A program made the translations under genes and the position numbers. From the NCBI RefSeq assembly GCF_000368065.1, contig NZ_KB851200.1, positions 635,827 to 699,826 of the forward strand: 64,000 nucleotides of DNA. Reading direction: 5' to 3'. Of the stretch, positions 53,241-62,862 are shown one piece after another; the stretch's first letter is position 1, and every line of letters starts with the position of its first letter. The notes under the pieces are model-generated. The model made no database searches and was not told the DNA's origin. It saw only the letters and a program-made list of their open reading frames with translations. Origin of the DNA: Acinetobacter seifertii. Its GTDB lineage: Bacteria > Pseudomonadota > Gammaproteobacteria > Pseudomonadales > Moraxellaceae.

Positions 53241-54797
53241 ATGTCAGAACAAGAGAAAGACCTACAAGCCGATATTGAATATTTTTTACAAGAGCAGGCG
53301 ACCAACGCAGCATTACTTAACCAGAGTCCATCGTTTATAGAAAATCTTTCTGTACAGACGAATTTATTTGAACAACTAAAATCGCAGTTTTTCAATGAGA
53401 TGTTAGATGATGTAACGTTTAATGGAGCAGCTTCTAAAAAAATTGAGCAATGGTTGAGTATTCGTACTTTAGATGAACTTAAGCAATTAAATGCTCAGGC
53501 CAAGCAACATTTTCTCTATCAAGGGATTACTTTTAATGTATATGGTGATAAAGAGGGCGCAGAACGAACGATTCCCTTTGATTTAATTCCAAGAGTTATT
53601 GAAAAAAAACAATGGGAAAAAATTGCAGCAGGCTGTGCGCAGCGAGTTAAAGCTTTAAATTACTTTTTAGATGATATTTATCATGGTCAACATATTTTGA
53701 AGGAGAAATTAATTCCAGAGAACCAGATTGTTTGTCATGAAGCCTTTCAGCCACATATGCTCAAGCATTCACTAAAAGGTAAAATTTATTCTCAAATTAG
53801 TGGAATAGATATTATTCGTGATGGCGATGGAGAGTTCTTTGTACTAGAAGATAACCTAAGAACACCTTCAGGGGTGTCATATATGATTGAAAGTAGAAAT
53901 ATTAGTCAACAACTTATGCCTGAGCTTTGTACTGCCAATAATTTACAAGGAATTGAACATTATCCAAGTTTATTAAAAGAAATACTTCAAGAAAATTCAG
54001 AAGTTGATCAACCCTTTATTGTGGTCTTAACTCCAGGGCGTTTTAACAGTGCTTATTATGAGCATGCTTTTTTAGCGCGTGAAATGGATGTACCACTGGT
54101 TACTAACCGAGATTTATTTGTAGAAAATGATCAAGTTTTTGTTAAAACAATTCGCGGGCGTCAAAAAGTTGATGTGATTTATCGACGTTTAGATGACGAT
54201 TTCTTAGATCCACTTGCATTTCGACCTGATAGTGCTCTTGGGGTGGCGGGGCTTATGTCTGCTTATTTACAGAAAAATGTAGTGATTGCCAACGCACCAG
54301 GTACAGGGGTTGCTGACGATAAATCAATTTATCCATATGTTGATCAGATGATTCAATATTATTTGGGAGAAACACCAATTTTAAAGAATGTACCTACTTA
54401 TCAATGTCGAGAAAAAGAACATTTAGATTATGTACTCACTCATATTGACCAATTAGTAATTAAAGAAGCTCAAGGTTCTGGTGGTTATGGCATGTTAATT
54501 GGACCTAAAGCGAGCTCATGTGAAATTGATGAATTTAGAAAAAAACTGATTGCTACACCGCATGAATATATTGCGCAGCCAACATTAGCTTTATCTGTTG
54601 CACCGACTTTAACAACATCAGGGGTGGCTGAACGTCACATTGACCTACGACCGTTTGTATTGAGTTCTCCATATCGCACAGAAATTGTGCCTGGAGGCTT
54701 AACCCGAGTAGCCATGCAGGCAGGATCTTTAGTCGTAAACTCCTCACAAGGAGGAGGTATTAAAGATACATGGGTCGTTGAGACATTACATTCCTAA
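53241..54797 (+). CDS. Circularly permuted type 2 ATP-grasp protein (DUF404/DUF407)
   Basis: This is a 518-residue protein of the circularly permuted ATP-grasp family. Family phrases are FNVYGDKEGAERTIPFDLIPRVI, LEDNLRTPSGVSYMIESR and, toward the end, VIKEAQGSGGYGMLIGPKAS and RHIDLRPFVL. These form the ATP site of amide-bond-making ligases related to glutathionylspermidine synthase. A good ribosome-binding site (GACGAGG) precedes it. First gene of the Anbu operon. The peptide product is not known for any such operon; the ATP-grasp plus alpha-E pair is predicted to build a small peptide or modify a protein. Confidence 0.9.
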   Translation: MSEQEKDLQADIEYFLQEQATNAALLNQSPSFIENLSVQTNLFEQLKSQFFNEMLDDVTFNGAASKKIEQWLSIRTLDELKQLNAQAKQHFLYQGITFNVYGDKEGAERTIPFDLIPRVIEKKQWEKIAAGCAQRVKALNYFLDDIYHGQHILKEKLIPENQIVCHEAFQPHMLKHSLKGKIYSQISGIDIIRDGDGEFFVLEDNLRTPSGVSYMIESRNISQQLMPELCTANNLQGIEHYPSLLKEILQENSEVDQPFIVVLTPGRFNSAYYEHAFLAREMDVPLVTNRDLFVENDQVFVKTIRGRQKVDVIYRRLDDDFLDPLAFRPDSALGVAGLMSAYLQKNVVIANAPGTGVADDKSIYPYVDQMIQYYLGETPILKNVPTYQCREKEHLDYVLTHIDQLVIKEAQGSGGYGMLIGPKASSCEIDEFRKKLIATPHEYIAQPTLALSVAPTLTTSGVAERHIDLRPFVLSSPYRTEIVPGGLTRVAMQAGSLVVNSSQGGGIKDTWVVETLHS

Positions 54798-54819
54798 TTG
54801 TTGGTTAAAGAGGAAATTT

Positions 54820-55416
54820 ATGGTTTTACTCAATTCGAGTGCACACCACATTTATTGGTTGGGCCGTTATTTAATGCGGATTAAATTTGCTGTATCACAC
54901 TTGCCATTTAAAAATGATGAAAAAGCAAGTCAATTTGCATCAGCATTTGGGTTGGTTATTGAGCAAGCGGAATTACTGAATTGCTATATGTTAGATACTC
55001 AACAAACATATTCATTACTGAACCAGTTTGCTATTGCCAAAGATAATATCCATGAATTAAGAGGAATATTATCTTCAAGTGCGTATGCGGAATTGAATCA
55101 TGCGATTAAGTCTATTCAAGCTAACCCTGATTCATTAAATCAGGCTTTGGATAAATGTAATCAAATACTTAGTGCTGAACATGAGGATATTGCCCTCTTT
55201 CTGCAATTGGGCCAAAAGATAGAACAATTCGATATACAACTACGTTTTCAACAAGACCTTACAGTGCTTTTACAAGATTTGGAAAAATTACTCAAACAAC
55301 TTAATGACTTAGGGTGGGATAAATTAAATGAATTGTGGACATTGTTGAAAGATCATCCAAATTGGGAGAGTTACTATAATTTCACACAGCAGTTGGAATA
55401 TATGTTCGAGGCATAA
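54820..55416 (+). CDS. Alpha-E domain protein
   Basis: This 198-residue all-alpha protein corresponds to the Alpha-E (DUF403) family. It starts MVLLNSSAHHIYWLGRYLMRI, where the family has SRVAENLYWLGRYxxR. Other hallmarks are less strict here. The ATG at 54820 (AGAGGAAAT before it) is chosen over the frame opening at 54778. It is typically found between the circularly permuted ATP-grasp and a transglutaminase. At about 200 residues it is shorter than the usual 300 residues, so only the N-terminal and part of the helical bundle are present. It may form a complex with the ATP-grasp protein. Confidence 0.82.
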   Translation: MVLLNSSAHHIYWLGRYLMRIKFAVSHLPFKNDEKASQFASAFGLVIEQAELLNCYMLDTQQTYSLLNQFAIAKDNIHELRGILSSSAYAELNHAIKSIQANPDSLNQALDKCNQILSAEHEDIALFLQLGQKIEQFDIQLRFQQDLTVLLQDLEKLLKQLNDLGWDKLNELWTLLKDHPNWESYYNFTQQLEYMFEA

Positions 55417-55418
55417 TT

Positions 55419-56198
55419 ATGAAACTGATGATCAATCATCAAACGCATTATCACTATACGGAAACTGCTAAAAACAGTATTCAGTATATTAAAATGATGC
55501 CTCAAACATCATTACATCAGCATGTCTTGAATTGGGCAATCAGTGTGCCTGGAGATAAAACCCTCAAAAGGGATATCTTTAATAATATTTGGTTAACCGC
55601 TACTCAGCGCTACGAGTATCAGCATTTAACTTTTATGGCGCAAGGGATTGTGGAGCTTCTTAATACAGAAATAGGTGGAGTAGATGTATCTATACCTATG
55701 AGCCTATTTCTTCAAAATACTGAAGCCACAAAATATGATTCCGAAATGTTGGATTTTGCTCGGAGAATTGTAACGGTAAAAGATAGAAAACATATTGCTT
55801 TACTCAGTGAAAATATTTTGCAAAAGATGCCTTATCAACCAGATAGTACCTCTGTTCATACGATTGCTACAGAGGGTTTTCATGCAGGACAGGGGGTATG
55901 CCAAGATCATGCACATGTTTTAATTGCTATGTGCCGTGCGTTACAATTACCAGCACGTTATGTCTCTGGTTATTTATTTGATCAAAATTCCCCCCACCTT
56001 GCCAGTCACGCTTGGGCGGAGGTATTTTTAGATAATCAGTGGTATTGTTTTGATGTAAGCAATCAATTGTTTACACCAATGCATCATATTTATCTTGCGG
56101 TTGGTCGAGACTATCTTGATGTTGCGCCGATTAGAGGTGTGAGAGAAAAAGGTGGAGTCGAAAATATGATGTCTGTGGTTCAAGTGTTGGCCTGTTGA
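55419..56198 (+). CDS. Transglutaminase-family cysteine protein
   Basis: This 259-residue protein carries an N-terminal transglutaminase-associated domain (INHQTHYHYTETAKNSIQYI) and the transglutaminase-like core. The catalytic Cys is in GQGVCQDHAHVLI, His in SHAWAEVFLDNQ and Asp in WYCFDVSNQ. Such proteins act as peptidases or amide transferases. It is separated from the alpha-E gene by 2 nt, and lies in the conserved Anbu order. The family member here has a full triad, so it should be active. Confidence 0.92.
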   Translation: MKLMINHQTHYHYTETAKNSIQYIKMMPQTSLHQHVLNWAISVPGDKTLKRDIFNNIWLTATQRYEYQHLTFMAQGIVELLNTEIGGVDVSIPMSLFLQNTEATKYDSEMLDFARRIVTVKDRKHIALLSENILQKMPYQPDSTSVHTIATEGFHAGQGVCQDHAHVLIAMCRALQLPARYVSGYLFDQNSPHLASHAWAEVFLDNQWYCFDVSNQLFTPMHHIYLAVGRDYLDVAPIRGVREKGGVENMMSVVQVLAC

Positions 56199-56214
56199 AT
56201 GTGAAGAGAGCGAA

Positions 56215-56949
56215 ATGACCTATTGTTGTGCACTGAGATTAGAGCAGGGTTTGGTGTTTATAAGTGATACTCGAACTAATGCAGGGGTCGATCATATTTC
56301 TGTGTTTCGTAAACTTCATACTTTTGGTGTGACGGGTGAGCGATTTATTGCTTTGCAAACAGCAGGTAATTTAGCAACAACACAAGCGGTTATCGGGCAT
56401 TTGCAAAATGCCCTTACTTTGCAACAAGAGCCTAATCTATATAGCATTAACACAATGTTTGAAGTGGCTGATCTAGTTGGTAAGACTTTAAAAAATGTTT
56501 TAGAGGATATTAGCTCGGATACTCAAGAACAAATGAATTACGCCTGTAGTATTTTAGTGGGTGGGCAAATTAAAGGCGGCGATATGCAGCTTTATAATGT
56601 TTATCCACAAGGTAATTTTATTTGTGCAACGACAGATACGCCTTACTTTCAAATTGGTGAAAGTAAATACGGTAAGCCTATTTTAGATCGTGCTTTATAT
56701 TATGCTATGCCATTGGATGATGCGCTGCGCTGTAGCTTAATCTCGTTTGACTCGACGTTGCGTTCTAATGTTTCGGTAGGTTTACCTTTAGATGCGCTAG
56801 TCTATACTAAAGATAGTTTTGTAATCCCTATGGGGAAGCGAATTAGTGAAGATGATCCTTATTTTTCACAAATAAGTCATCAGTGGTCGGATACTTTACG
56901 CCGTGGACTGCAAGAAATGCCAAAACCTACCGATGATTATTGGCGTTAA
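56215..56949 (+). CDS. Anbu, proteasome-like peptidase
   Basis: This 244-residue Ntn-hydrolase is a bacterial relative of the proteasome beta subunit. The predicted catalytic threonine is residue 2 (MTYCCALRLEQGLVFISDTR), exposed after Met removal. The typical D17/K33 counterparts lie in the FISDTRTNAG and FRKLH stretches, and GTRxG-like G47 in TAGNLATTQ. The length matches Anbu (about 240-250). It lies last in the four-gene unit. Anbu forms helical or ring-like assemblies; no natural substrate is known. Confidence 0.92.
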   Translation: MTYCCALRLEQGLVFISDTRTNAGVDHISVFRKLHTFGVTGERFIALQTAGNLATTQAVIGHLQNALTLQQEPNLYSINTMFEVADLVGKTLKNVLEDISSDTQEQMNYACSILVGGQIKGGDMQLYNVYPQGNFICATTDTPYFQIGESKYGKPILDRALYYAMPLDDALRCSLISFDSTLRSNVSVGLPLDALVYTKDSFVIPMGKRISEDDPYFSQISHQWSDTLRRGLQEMPKPTDDYWR

Positions 56950-56963
56950 AAATGACTTTAAAT

Positions 56964-56992
56964 AAAAAATCCAAGCAGAGCTTGGATTTTTT
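56964..56992. terminator. Bidirectional terminator
   Basis: AAAAAATCCAAGC / GCTTGGATTTTTT with an AGA loop, 14 bp after the Anbu stop and before the alr stop at 57006. Confidence 0.9.
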
Positions 56993-57005
56993 ATTGATTA
57001 AATTA

Positions 57006-58082
57006 TTAAGTGCTTTGGCGGACTGGTCGAGTACTTAAGCGACAAAGTAATTCATAACCAATTGTGCCATTTGCATCAGCAACATCATCAACTAAACGAT
57101 GTTTACCCCAAAGTTCAACTTGAGTACCGAGTTTTACTTGGGTATTTGTGACATCAATTGCAATCATATCCATACTAACTCGCCCTACAACTGGACAAAG
57201 TTTGCCATTAACAGCGACAAAATTTTGCTTTATATAAGCTCGTGGATAACCATCACCATAACCAATAGAAACTATAGCGATATCCATAGCCTTTTGAGCG
57301 CAAAAAGTAGAACCATAACCCACATGTTCACCAGCTTGAATATGATTTAACGCGATAACTTCTGCTGTGAAAGACATGACTGGTTTTAAATCAAGCTCAT
57401 GTACTGTTTTATCTGCAAAAGGTGAAGCACCGTAGAGCATGATACCAGGACGTACGTAGTCGAAATTTAGTTCTGGCCATTTAAAAATAGCAGCTGAATT
57501 ACAGCAAGATGCTAAAACTGGATCACAAGCTTGTTTTACGTGCAAAAATTGTTGTTTTTGCTGCTCGTTAAGTGGGTGGTCTACATCTGCATTGGCAAAA
57601 TGCATCGTAAGTACACAAGTAAATCCTTCAGATTTTAAAGTTTTAATAACTTCAATAATTTCCGGATTTTTAAAACCTAAGCGGTTCATACCGCTGTTCA
57701 GCTTAACCCATACTTTTAGACCTTGGGCGATATAGGCTTGTTTATATTTAATTAACCACTCAAACTGTTGTTGATGGTGAATTATACATTCAAATTTTTC
57801 TTCAATTGCGATAGGCATTTCATCTTCAGAAAATACCCCTTCAATTAAAGTTACAGGTTGCTTAAATCCGAGTTGTCGAATTTCTAAGCCTTCTTGTAAG
57901 CAGGCGACACCAAAGGCATCTGAGGCATTTAAGGCTGCTAAACAGTCTTTGACTCCATGTCCGTAAGCATTGGCTTTGACCATACTTACGATTTTTGAAT
58001 TTGCTGCGAGTTGTTTGACACGGTTTAAATTATATTGAAGCGCTTGGCGATCAATATAAACTGTTGCTTGACGCACCCTCAT
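57006..58082 (-). CDS. alr: Alanine racemase
   Basis: This is a 358-residue PLP enzyme that supplies D-alanine for peptidoglycan. PLP-lysine K36 lies in VSMVKANAYGHG. Further markers are RPGIMLYGASPF, GYGSTF (catalytic tyrosine) and SIGYGDGYPR. C-terminal ELLCRLSTRPVR is standard. Length matches Alr/DadX. It is 26 bp downstream of dnaB on the same strand, so they may be co-transcribed. Whether biosynthetic Alr or catabolic DadX is not settled by sequence; no dadA neighbour favours Alr. Confidence 0.95.
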   Translation of the reverse strand: MRVRQATVYIDRQALQYNLNRVKQLAANSKIVSMVKANAYGHGVKDCLAALNASDAFGVACLQEGLEIRQLGFKQPVTLIEGVFSEDEMPIAIEEKFECIIHHQQQFEWLIKYKQAYIAQGLKVWVKLNSGMNRLGFKNPEIIEVIKTLKSEGFTCVLTMHFANADVDHPLNEQQKQQFLHVKQACDPVLASCCNSAAIFKWPELNFDYVRPGIMLYGASPFADKTVHELDLKPVMSFTAEVIALNHIQAGEHVGYGSTFCAQKAMDIAIVSIGYGDGYPRAYIKQNFVAVNGKLCPVVGRVSMDMIAIDVTNTQVKLGTQVELWGKHRLVDDVADANGTIGYELLCRLSTRPVRQST

Positions 58083-58108
58083 TTACTCCTTTGGGCTAGA
58101 GATAGAGT

Positions 58109-59554
58109 TTATTCTTCATCATCATATTGGCTGTAATACTCAGGAGAGAGATTACTAAAACGAGTGTATTGACCTTCAAAGGCAAGACGAACAGTACCAA
58201 TTGGACCATTACGTTGTTTACCAATGATAATTTCTGCGGTGCCTGCTTCTTTAGATTCTTTGTTATAGACTTCATCACGATAAATAAACATGATTAAGTC
58301 GGCATCCTGCTCAATCGCACCCGATTCACGTAAGTCAGACATTACTGGGCGCTTGTTTGGTCGGTTTTCCAGACTTCGGTTAAGCTGAGAAAGTGCGATA
58401 ACAGGACATTGCATCTCTTTCGCTAATGCTTTTAAGCTACGTGAAATTTCCGAGATCTCGCCAACACGGTTGTCACCCATACCCGGAACTTTCATGAGCT
58501 GTAAATAGTCGACCATGATGCAGCCGATTTTACCATCGTGCATTTTGGCAACGCGGCGAGCACGGGCACGGAGTTCGGTTGGAGGTAAGGCTGACGAGTC
58601 ATCAATATACAAATGCATTTGCTGAAGTTGCAGGATGGTACCTGTAACTTTAGTCCATTCATCAGCATCTAAGTTACCAGAACGCAAATGTCCTTGGTGA
58701 ACTTTGCCCATTGCCGAAATTAGACGCATTGCAATTGAGTCTGCTGGCATCTCCATCGAAAATACCAAAGCTGGAAGTTGGTTGTATTGCAAGACGCTTT
58801 CAACCAAGTTCATTGCAAAGGTAGTTTTACCCATAGATGGACGTGCTGCGACAATAATTAAATCTCCCGGTTGCATACCAGAAGTTTTATTATCAAGTTC
58901 TAAGAAGCCTGTGGTTAAGCCTGTAATATTGCCATCGAGTTTTGAGAGCTCATCAAGTTTGCTAATCACATCAGCAGTTACAGAGCTAATTGCTTTAGGG
59001 CCAGAATCTTTTTTGTTGTTATTATGCTGCTCTGCTAAAGAAAAAATACTGGTTTCAGCCAAATCTAAAATTTCACTAACACCGCGACCTTTTGTGTCAT
59101 AAGCATTTTGCAAAATTTCAGTACTGACTTTAATCATGCTACGTAGCGTAGAGAATTCTTTAATTTTGGTCGCATAAGTTTCAAGGTTATAGAAACTCGA
59201 AGGCGAGTCAGCCATAAGCTGCATCAAATATTCTTCACCACCGATTGCACTAAGTAAATTTTGTTTTAAAAGCCAGTCATTCACTAAGACCGCATCGTAC
59301 GGTGAATTTTCCTGTGCCAATTTTTCAATCGCGCGATAAATATATTTATGGCGAGTGGCATAAAAATCATTTTCTTTGAGTAGATCGCTGACTTGCTCAA
59401 AAGATTCAGCAACAGTCATCAGCGCAGCAAGCACAGCTTGCTCGATGGCTAAATTGTGTGGGGGAGTGCGAAACTCTTTAAGTTGGCCTGATTCACTCGT
59501 CTTATTTTCTGTTGGAGATGAAAGCGTTAAAGAAGTGGCATTCGCCTGAGACAT
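58109..59554 (-). CDS. dnaB: Replicative DNA helicase DnaB
   Basis: This 481-residue hexameric helicase has an N-terminal helical domain (HNLAIEQAVLAALMT, then YDAVLVNDWLLKQ) and a RecA-like C-terminal domain. Walker A: ARPSMGKTTFAMNLVESV. Walker B: IGCIMVDYLQLM. DLRESGAIEQDADLIMFIYRDEVY and KQRNGPIGTVRLAFEGQYTRF complete the signature. It unwinds DNA at replication forks. The gene order rpsF-rpsR-rplI-dnaB-alr matches gammaproteobacteria, with a terminator after rplI. Confidence 0.97.
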   Translation of the reverse strand: MSQANATSLTLSSPTENKTSESGQLKEFRTPPHNLAIEQAVLAALMTVAESFEQVSDLLKENDFYATRHKYIYRAIEKLAQENSPYDAVLVNDWLLKQNLLSAIGGEEYLMQLMADSPSSFYNLETYATKIKEFSTLRSMIKVSTEILQNAYDTKGRGVSEILDLAETSIFSLAEQHNNNKKDSGPKAISSVTADVISKLDELSKLDGNITGLTTGFLELDNKTSGMQPGDLIIVAARPSMGKTTFAMNLVESVLQYNQLPALVFSMEMPADSIAMRLISAMGKVHQGHLRSGNLDADEWTKVTGTILQLQQMHLYIDDSSALPPTELRARARRVAKMHDGKIGCIMVDYLQLMKVPGMGDNRVGEISEISRSLKALAKEMQCPVIALSQLNRSLENRPNKRPVMSDLRESGAIEQDADLIMFIYRDEVYNKESKEAGTAEIIIGKQRNGPIGTVRLAFEGQYTRFSNLSPEYYSQYDDEE

Positions 59555-59712
59555 AATTAGACCTGATGATAAAATGTGTACACAAAAAAGGGTTTTAAGC
59601 CGAGAACTATCTTAAAACAAAAATAAATAAACTACCTAATTAAAAAACCAATTAAACTGAAGAACTGATCAGGAATTAATATATCTAATTTTATTGCATA
59701 AATTTAAGAGAT

Positions 59713-59746
59713 AAAAAAAGAGCATGCGTGAGCATGCTCTTTTTTT
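59713..59746 (-). terminator. Terminator of the rpsF-rpsR-rplI operon
   Basis: AAAAAAAGAGCATGC / GCATGCTCTTTTTTT, a 15-bp stem with a 4-nt loop, 10 bp after the rplI stop. It separates the ribosomal-protein genes from dnaB. Confidence 0.92.
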
Positions 59747-59755
59747 GATGAGAAA

Positions 59756-60202
59756 TTACTCAGATACGATAGTAACGAGAACTTCTGCAACAACATCATG
59801 ATGCAATTGAATTGCGATGTTGAATTCACCAGTGTGACGAAGCGCACCATTAGGTAAACGAACTTCTGCACGGTCAACTGTAAGACCAGCATTCGTTAAT
59901 GCGTCAGCGATGTCACGAGTACCGATAGAACCGAAGAGTTTACCTTCGTCACCAGCTTTAGCAGTGATAACGATGTTAACTTCGTTCAATTGTTCAGCAC
60001 GTGCTTGAGCAGCAGCTAAAATTTCAGCTTCTTGCTTCTCAAGTTCAGCGCGACGAGCTTCAAAAGCAGCAGTGTTAGCTTCAGTAGCTGCAACTGCTTT
60101 ACCTTGAGGGATAAGGAAGTTACGGCCGTAACCAGCTTTAACTGATACTTTATCGCCTAATTTACCAAGGTTCTTAATGCGTTGTAATAAGATAACGTCC
60201 AC
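59756..60202 (-). CDS. rplI: 50S ribosomal protein bL9
   Basis: This is a 148-residue bL9. The N-terminal 23S-binding segment [37 protein letters not shown] is family-defining, followed by the long connecting helix ([19 protein letters not shown]) and the C-terminal domain ([15 protein letters not shown]). Length matches E. coli L9. It follows rpsR by 8 bp and forms the last gene of the S6-S18-L9 operon. Confidence 0.98.
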   Translation of the reverse strand: MDVILLQRIKNLGKLGDKVSVKAGYGRNFLIPQGKAVAATEANTAAFEARRAELEKQEAEILAAAQARAEQLNEVNIVITAKAGDEGKLFGSIGTRDIADALTNAGLTVDRAEVRLPNGALRHTGEFNIAIQLHHDVVAEVLVTIVSE

Positions 60203-60210
60203 AGATCACC

Positions 60211-60438
60211 TCACTTATGGTTGTCAGTGTACGGAATCAAAGACAAATAGCGAGCTTGTTTGATAGCAAGTGCTAATTGACGTTGATAACGAGCTTTAGT
60301 ACCAGTGATACGGCTAGGAACAATCTTGCCGTTTTCAGTGATGTACTGTTTTAAAGTGTCGATATCTTTGTAGTCGATGTACGCAACATTCTCAGCTGTA
60401 AAGCGGCAGAACTTGCGACGACGGTAAAAACGTGCCAT
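60211..60438 (-). CDS. rpsR: 30S ribosomal protein bS18
   Basis: This is a 75-residue bS18: [69 protein letters not shown] ending. It partners bS6 in the 30S platform. Length as in other gammaproteobacteria. It lies between rpsF (11 bp gap) and rplI. Confidence 0.98.
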
Positions 60439-60449
60439 TGATGTTCTCC

Positions 60450-60833
60450 TTATTCAGCTTCTTGAGCAACTTGCTGTGCTTCTTCACGTTGAGCTTTACG
60501 CGCACGCTTTTCTTCAGCACTCTTAGCAAGCAATGACTCTTCAGTGATTGCGTGTTCACGACGGATGATAAGGTTACGAATGATTGCGTCGTTATAACGG
60601 AATAATTCTTCTAACTCATCAAGCGTAGCTTGACCACATTCAACATTCATAAGAATGTAGTGCGCTTTGTGAATTTTGTTAATTGGGTAAGCCAATTGGC
60701 GACGGCCCCAATCTTCTAAACGGTGAATTTGACCTTCAGCTTCTTTGATCTGAGAGATATAGCGTTCAACCATACCTACAACTTGATCGCTTTGGTCTGG
60801 GTGTACCAAAAGTACGATTTCGTAATGACGCAT
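60450..60833 (-). CDS. rpsF: 30S ribosomal protein bS6
   Basis: This is a 127-residue bS6 ([25 protein letters not shown], then [21 protein letters not shown]). The acidic/alanine-rich C-terminal tail ([21 protein letters not shown]) is typical. First gene of the operon. In other bacteria the S6:S18 complex binds the rpsF leader; this leader's structure was not analysed here. Confidence 0.98.
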   Translation of the reverse strand: MRHYEIVLLVHPDQSDQVVGMVERYISQIKEAEGQIHRLEDWGRRQLAYPINKIHKAHYILMNVECGQATLDELEELFRYNDAIIRNLIIRREHAITEESLLAKSAEEKRARKAQREEAQQVAQEAE

Positions 60834-61019
60834 TGTCAGCTCCTTACGGTTTAAACAGCCCCTAAAAAATTAGAAGCAAGGAGTCATAGCTAAAATATAA
60901 TATAAATAGCTACGTCGCATAAAATGCGAAGGGTGAATTATAGGTAAAAATTAGACTAAAAACAAATCTTTTGATAAGAAATATAAAAAGTTGTTTTTGA
61001 GGAGGAAATCCTCCCTTAA

Positions 61020-61898
61020 TTAAAAGAGAGGAAGATTTGGAGCAGGGGATTGATAGGTAAAGCTAAAGCTCAAACTTAACAGGGTAATTAATATGACCGA
61101 GTAGAGGAAAAAACGTTTAGCCCATAGTTGGTCGTTTTCGGCTTTAAACCCAATAATCGATAAATAGAACCAGTATGCAGTCAAAGCATTAAAGGTAATT
61201 AAAAAGAATACATTGGTATAACCAAAACAATATAACCCATTCAAAACAGCTGCAAATAACAGGATATATATTACACATTCAATTTTCGTACGATAAATAG
61301 AACGTGCTACAGGCAAAATTGGAATTCCTGCATTTTTGTAATCATCAAAACGATAAATTGCAATTGCCCAAGAGTGGGGCATTTGCCATAAACCATATGC
61401 TAAAAACAAAAGCAGGGCTGCCACATCAAATTGATGAGTTACTGCTGTATAACCAATAACAGGAGGGCTCGCTCCGGAGATACTACCAATAACGGTTTGA
61501 TGGATTGAGGTACGTTTAGTCCACAAGCTATAAAAACCGACATAGACAACAAAACCAATGACTGCAAATAAAAATGCGTAACCGTTTACACCAAACCATA
61601 AAATGCTAAAACCAATTAATCCAAGTACAAATGCATATACAAGTGCAACAGTAGGAGAGATGGTTTTTTTAACAAGTGCACGGTTTTGTGTGCGCTGCAT
61701 CTTTATATCAATATCTTGATCTATAACATTATTAACAACACAGCCAGAAGCAACAACTAACGTTGTTCCAATAAGGGTGAGTAATAATAATAAGATGTCT
61801 ATAGAGCCTTGGGCGGCTAAGAAGAAGCCGCCCAAGGTGGTAATGAAATTACCGAAGAGAATTCCTGGTTTGGTCAGGAATAGATACTTTCTCAACAT
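61020..61898 (-). CDS. cyoE: Protoheme IX farnesyltransferase (heme O synthase)
   Basis: This 292-residue UbiA-family prenyltransferase makes heme O for cytochrome bo3. Motifs: NNVIDQDIDIKMQRTQNR (DxxxD metal-prenyl site), WTKRTSIHQTVIGSISGASPPVIGY and YRFDDYKNAGIPILPV. It has nine TM helices as in CyoE. It is the last gene of the cyo operon, 10 bp after cyoD. Confidence 0.95.
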   Translation of the reverse strand: MLRKYLFLTKPGILFGNFITTLGGFFLAAQGSIDILLLLLTLIGTTLVVASGCVVNNVIDQDIDIKMQRTQNRALVKKTISPTVALVYAFVLGLIGFSILWFGVNGYAFLFAVIGFVVYVGFYSLWTKRTSIHQTVIGSISGASPPVIGYTAVTHQFDVAALLLFLAYGLWQMPHSWAIAIYRFDDYKNAGIPILPVARSIYRTKIECVIYILLFAAVLNGLYCFGYTNVFFLITFNALTAYWFYLSIIGFKAENDQLWAKRFFLYSVILITLLSLSFSFTYQSPAPNLPLF

Positions 61899-61908
61899 GA
61901 CAATCAGT

Positions 61909-62238
61909 TTAGATCATCATATTGTAGTGAAGGTAATTCATAATCCACACAGAACCGATTAAAAGTACAGCGATACATAGGATTGTGTAGATAAATGCAA
62001 TCATATTCCAACGTTGTTCAGATGATGTATTCATGTGTAAGAAGTACACAAGTTGTACAAGAACCTGAGCAACGGCAGTAATTGCAATCACTGTAACTAA
62101 AAGACCGCGACTAAAACCACCCGCCATCACCATCCCGAATGGGATGATGGTAAGAATAACAGATAGAATAAAACCTACAGTGTATTGCTTAAAGTTACCG
62201 TGTGACGCACCAGCAGCATTATGCTCATGACTACTCAT
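61909..62238 (-). CDS. cyoD: Cytochrome bo3 ubiquinol oxidase subunit IV
   Basis: This is a 109-residue membrane subunit with three TM helices. GNFKQYTVGFILSVILTIIPF and QVLVQLVYFLHMNTSSEQRWN are CyoD hallmarks. The ATG at 62238 overlaps the cyoC stop (TAATG); the longer frame opening at 62283 lies inside cyoC and is not preferred. It stabilises the quinol oxidase core. Confidence 0.95.
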   Translation of the reverse strand: MSSHEHNAAGASHGNFKQYTVGFILSVILTIIPFGMVMAGGFSRGLLVTVIAITAVAQVLVQLVYFLHMNTSSEQRWNMIAFIYTILCIAVLLIGSVWIMNYLHYNMMI

Positions 62239-62858
62239 TAGAGAACTCCCAGTAAGTAAACGACGCTGAATACACAGATCCAAACGATGTCAAGGAAGTG
62301 CCAGAACAAGCTTAAACAAGCAAGACGACGTGTATTCGGTAAAGTCAAACCTTTAGTCTTGATTTGATACATCAATACTAACATCCACACTAAACCAGAA
62401 GTTACGTGGATACCGTGCGTACCAACCAAAGTAAAGAACGATGACAAGAATGCACTGTGAGTTGGACCATGACCTTCCTCTACAAGGTGATGGAATTCAT
62501 AGAGCTCCATACCGATGAAGGTTGCACCAAAAAGGAATGTAATAAATAACCAAGTGATCACTTGATTTACATTCTTTTTATAAGATGCAAGTACAGCAAA
62601 ACCAAATGTTACCGATGAAATCAATAAGGCAAATGTTTCAGTTAACACGTAGCCTAGTGATTCATGGAATAGTTTATATGCACTTGGAGTACCTTCTGGA
62701 ACATGACTGCTTAATACAGCGAACGCAATGAAGAGTGATCCGAAAAGAATCAAGTCACTCATCAAGTATGTCCAGAAACCAAAGACCGTTAAATCTGTAT
62801 CATCATGTTCATGATGACCATCGTGGCCATGGTTGTCGTGATGAAGTACTTCAGCCAT
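62238..62858 (-). CDS. cyoC: Cytochrome bo3 ubiquinol oxidase subunit III
   Basis: This is a 206-residue subunit with five TM helices. The N-terminus is unusually histidine-rich ([15 protein letters not shown]). [21 protein letters not shown] and [19 protein letters not shown] are family marks. It packs beside subunit I in the oxidase. It is 4 bp after cyoB. The His-rich tail could bind metal, but this is not tested. Confidence 0.95.
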   Translation of the reverse strand: MAEVLHHDNHGHDGHHEHDDTDLTVFGFWTYLMSDLILFGSLFIAFAVLSSHVPEGTPSAYKLFHESLGYVLTETFALLISSVTFGFAVLASYKKNVNQVITWLFITFLFGATFIGMELYEFHHLVEEGHGPTHSAFLSSFFTLVGTHGIHVTSGLVWMLVLMYQIKTKGLTLPNTRRLACLSLFWHFLDIVWICVFSVVYLLGVL

Positions 62859-62862
62859 TTCC

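Noticed and set aside
60981..61019. GGAGGA / TCCTCC hairpin after cyoE
   Set aside because: Short stem without a U-run on the minus strand; a terminator here is possible but not supported.
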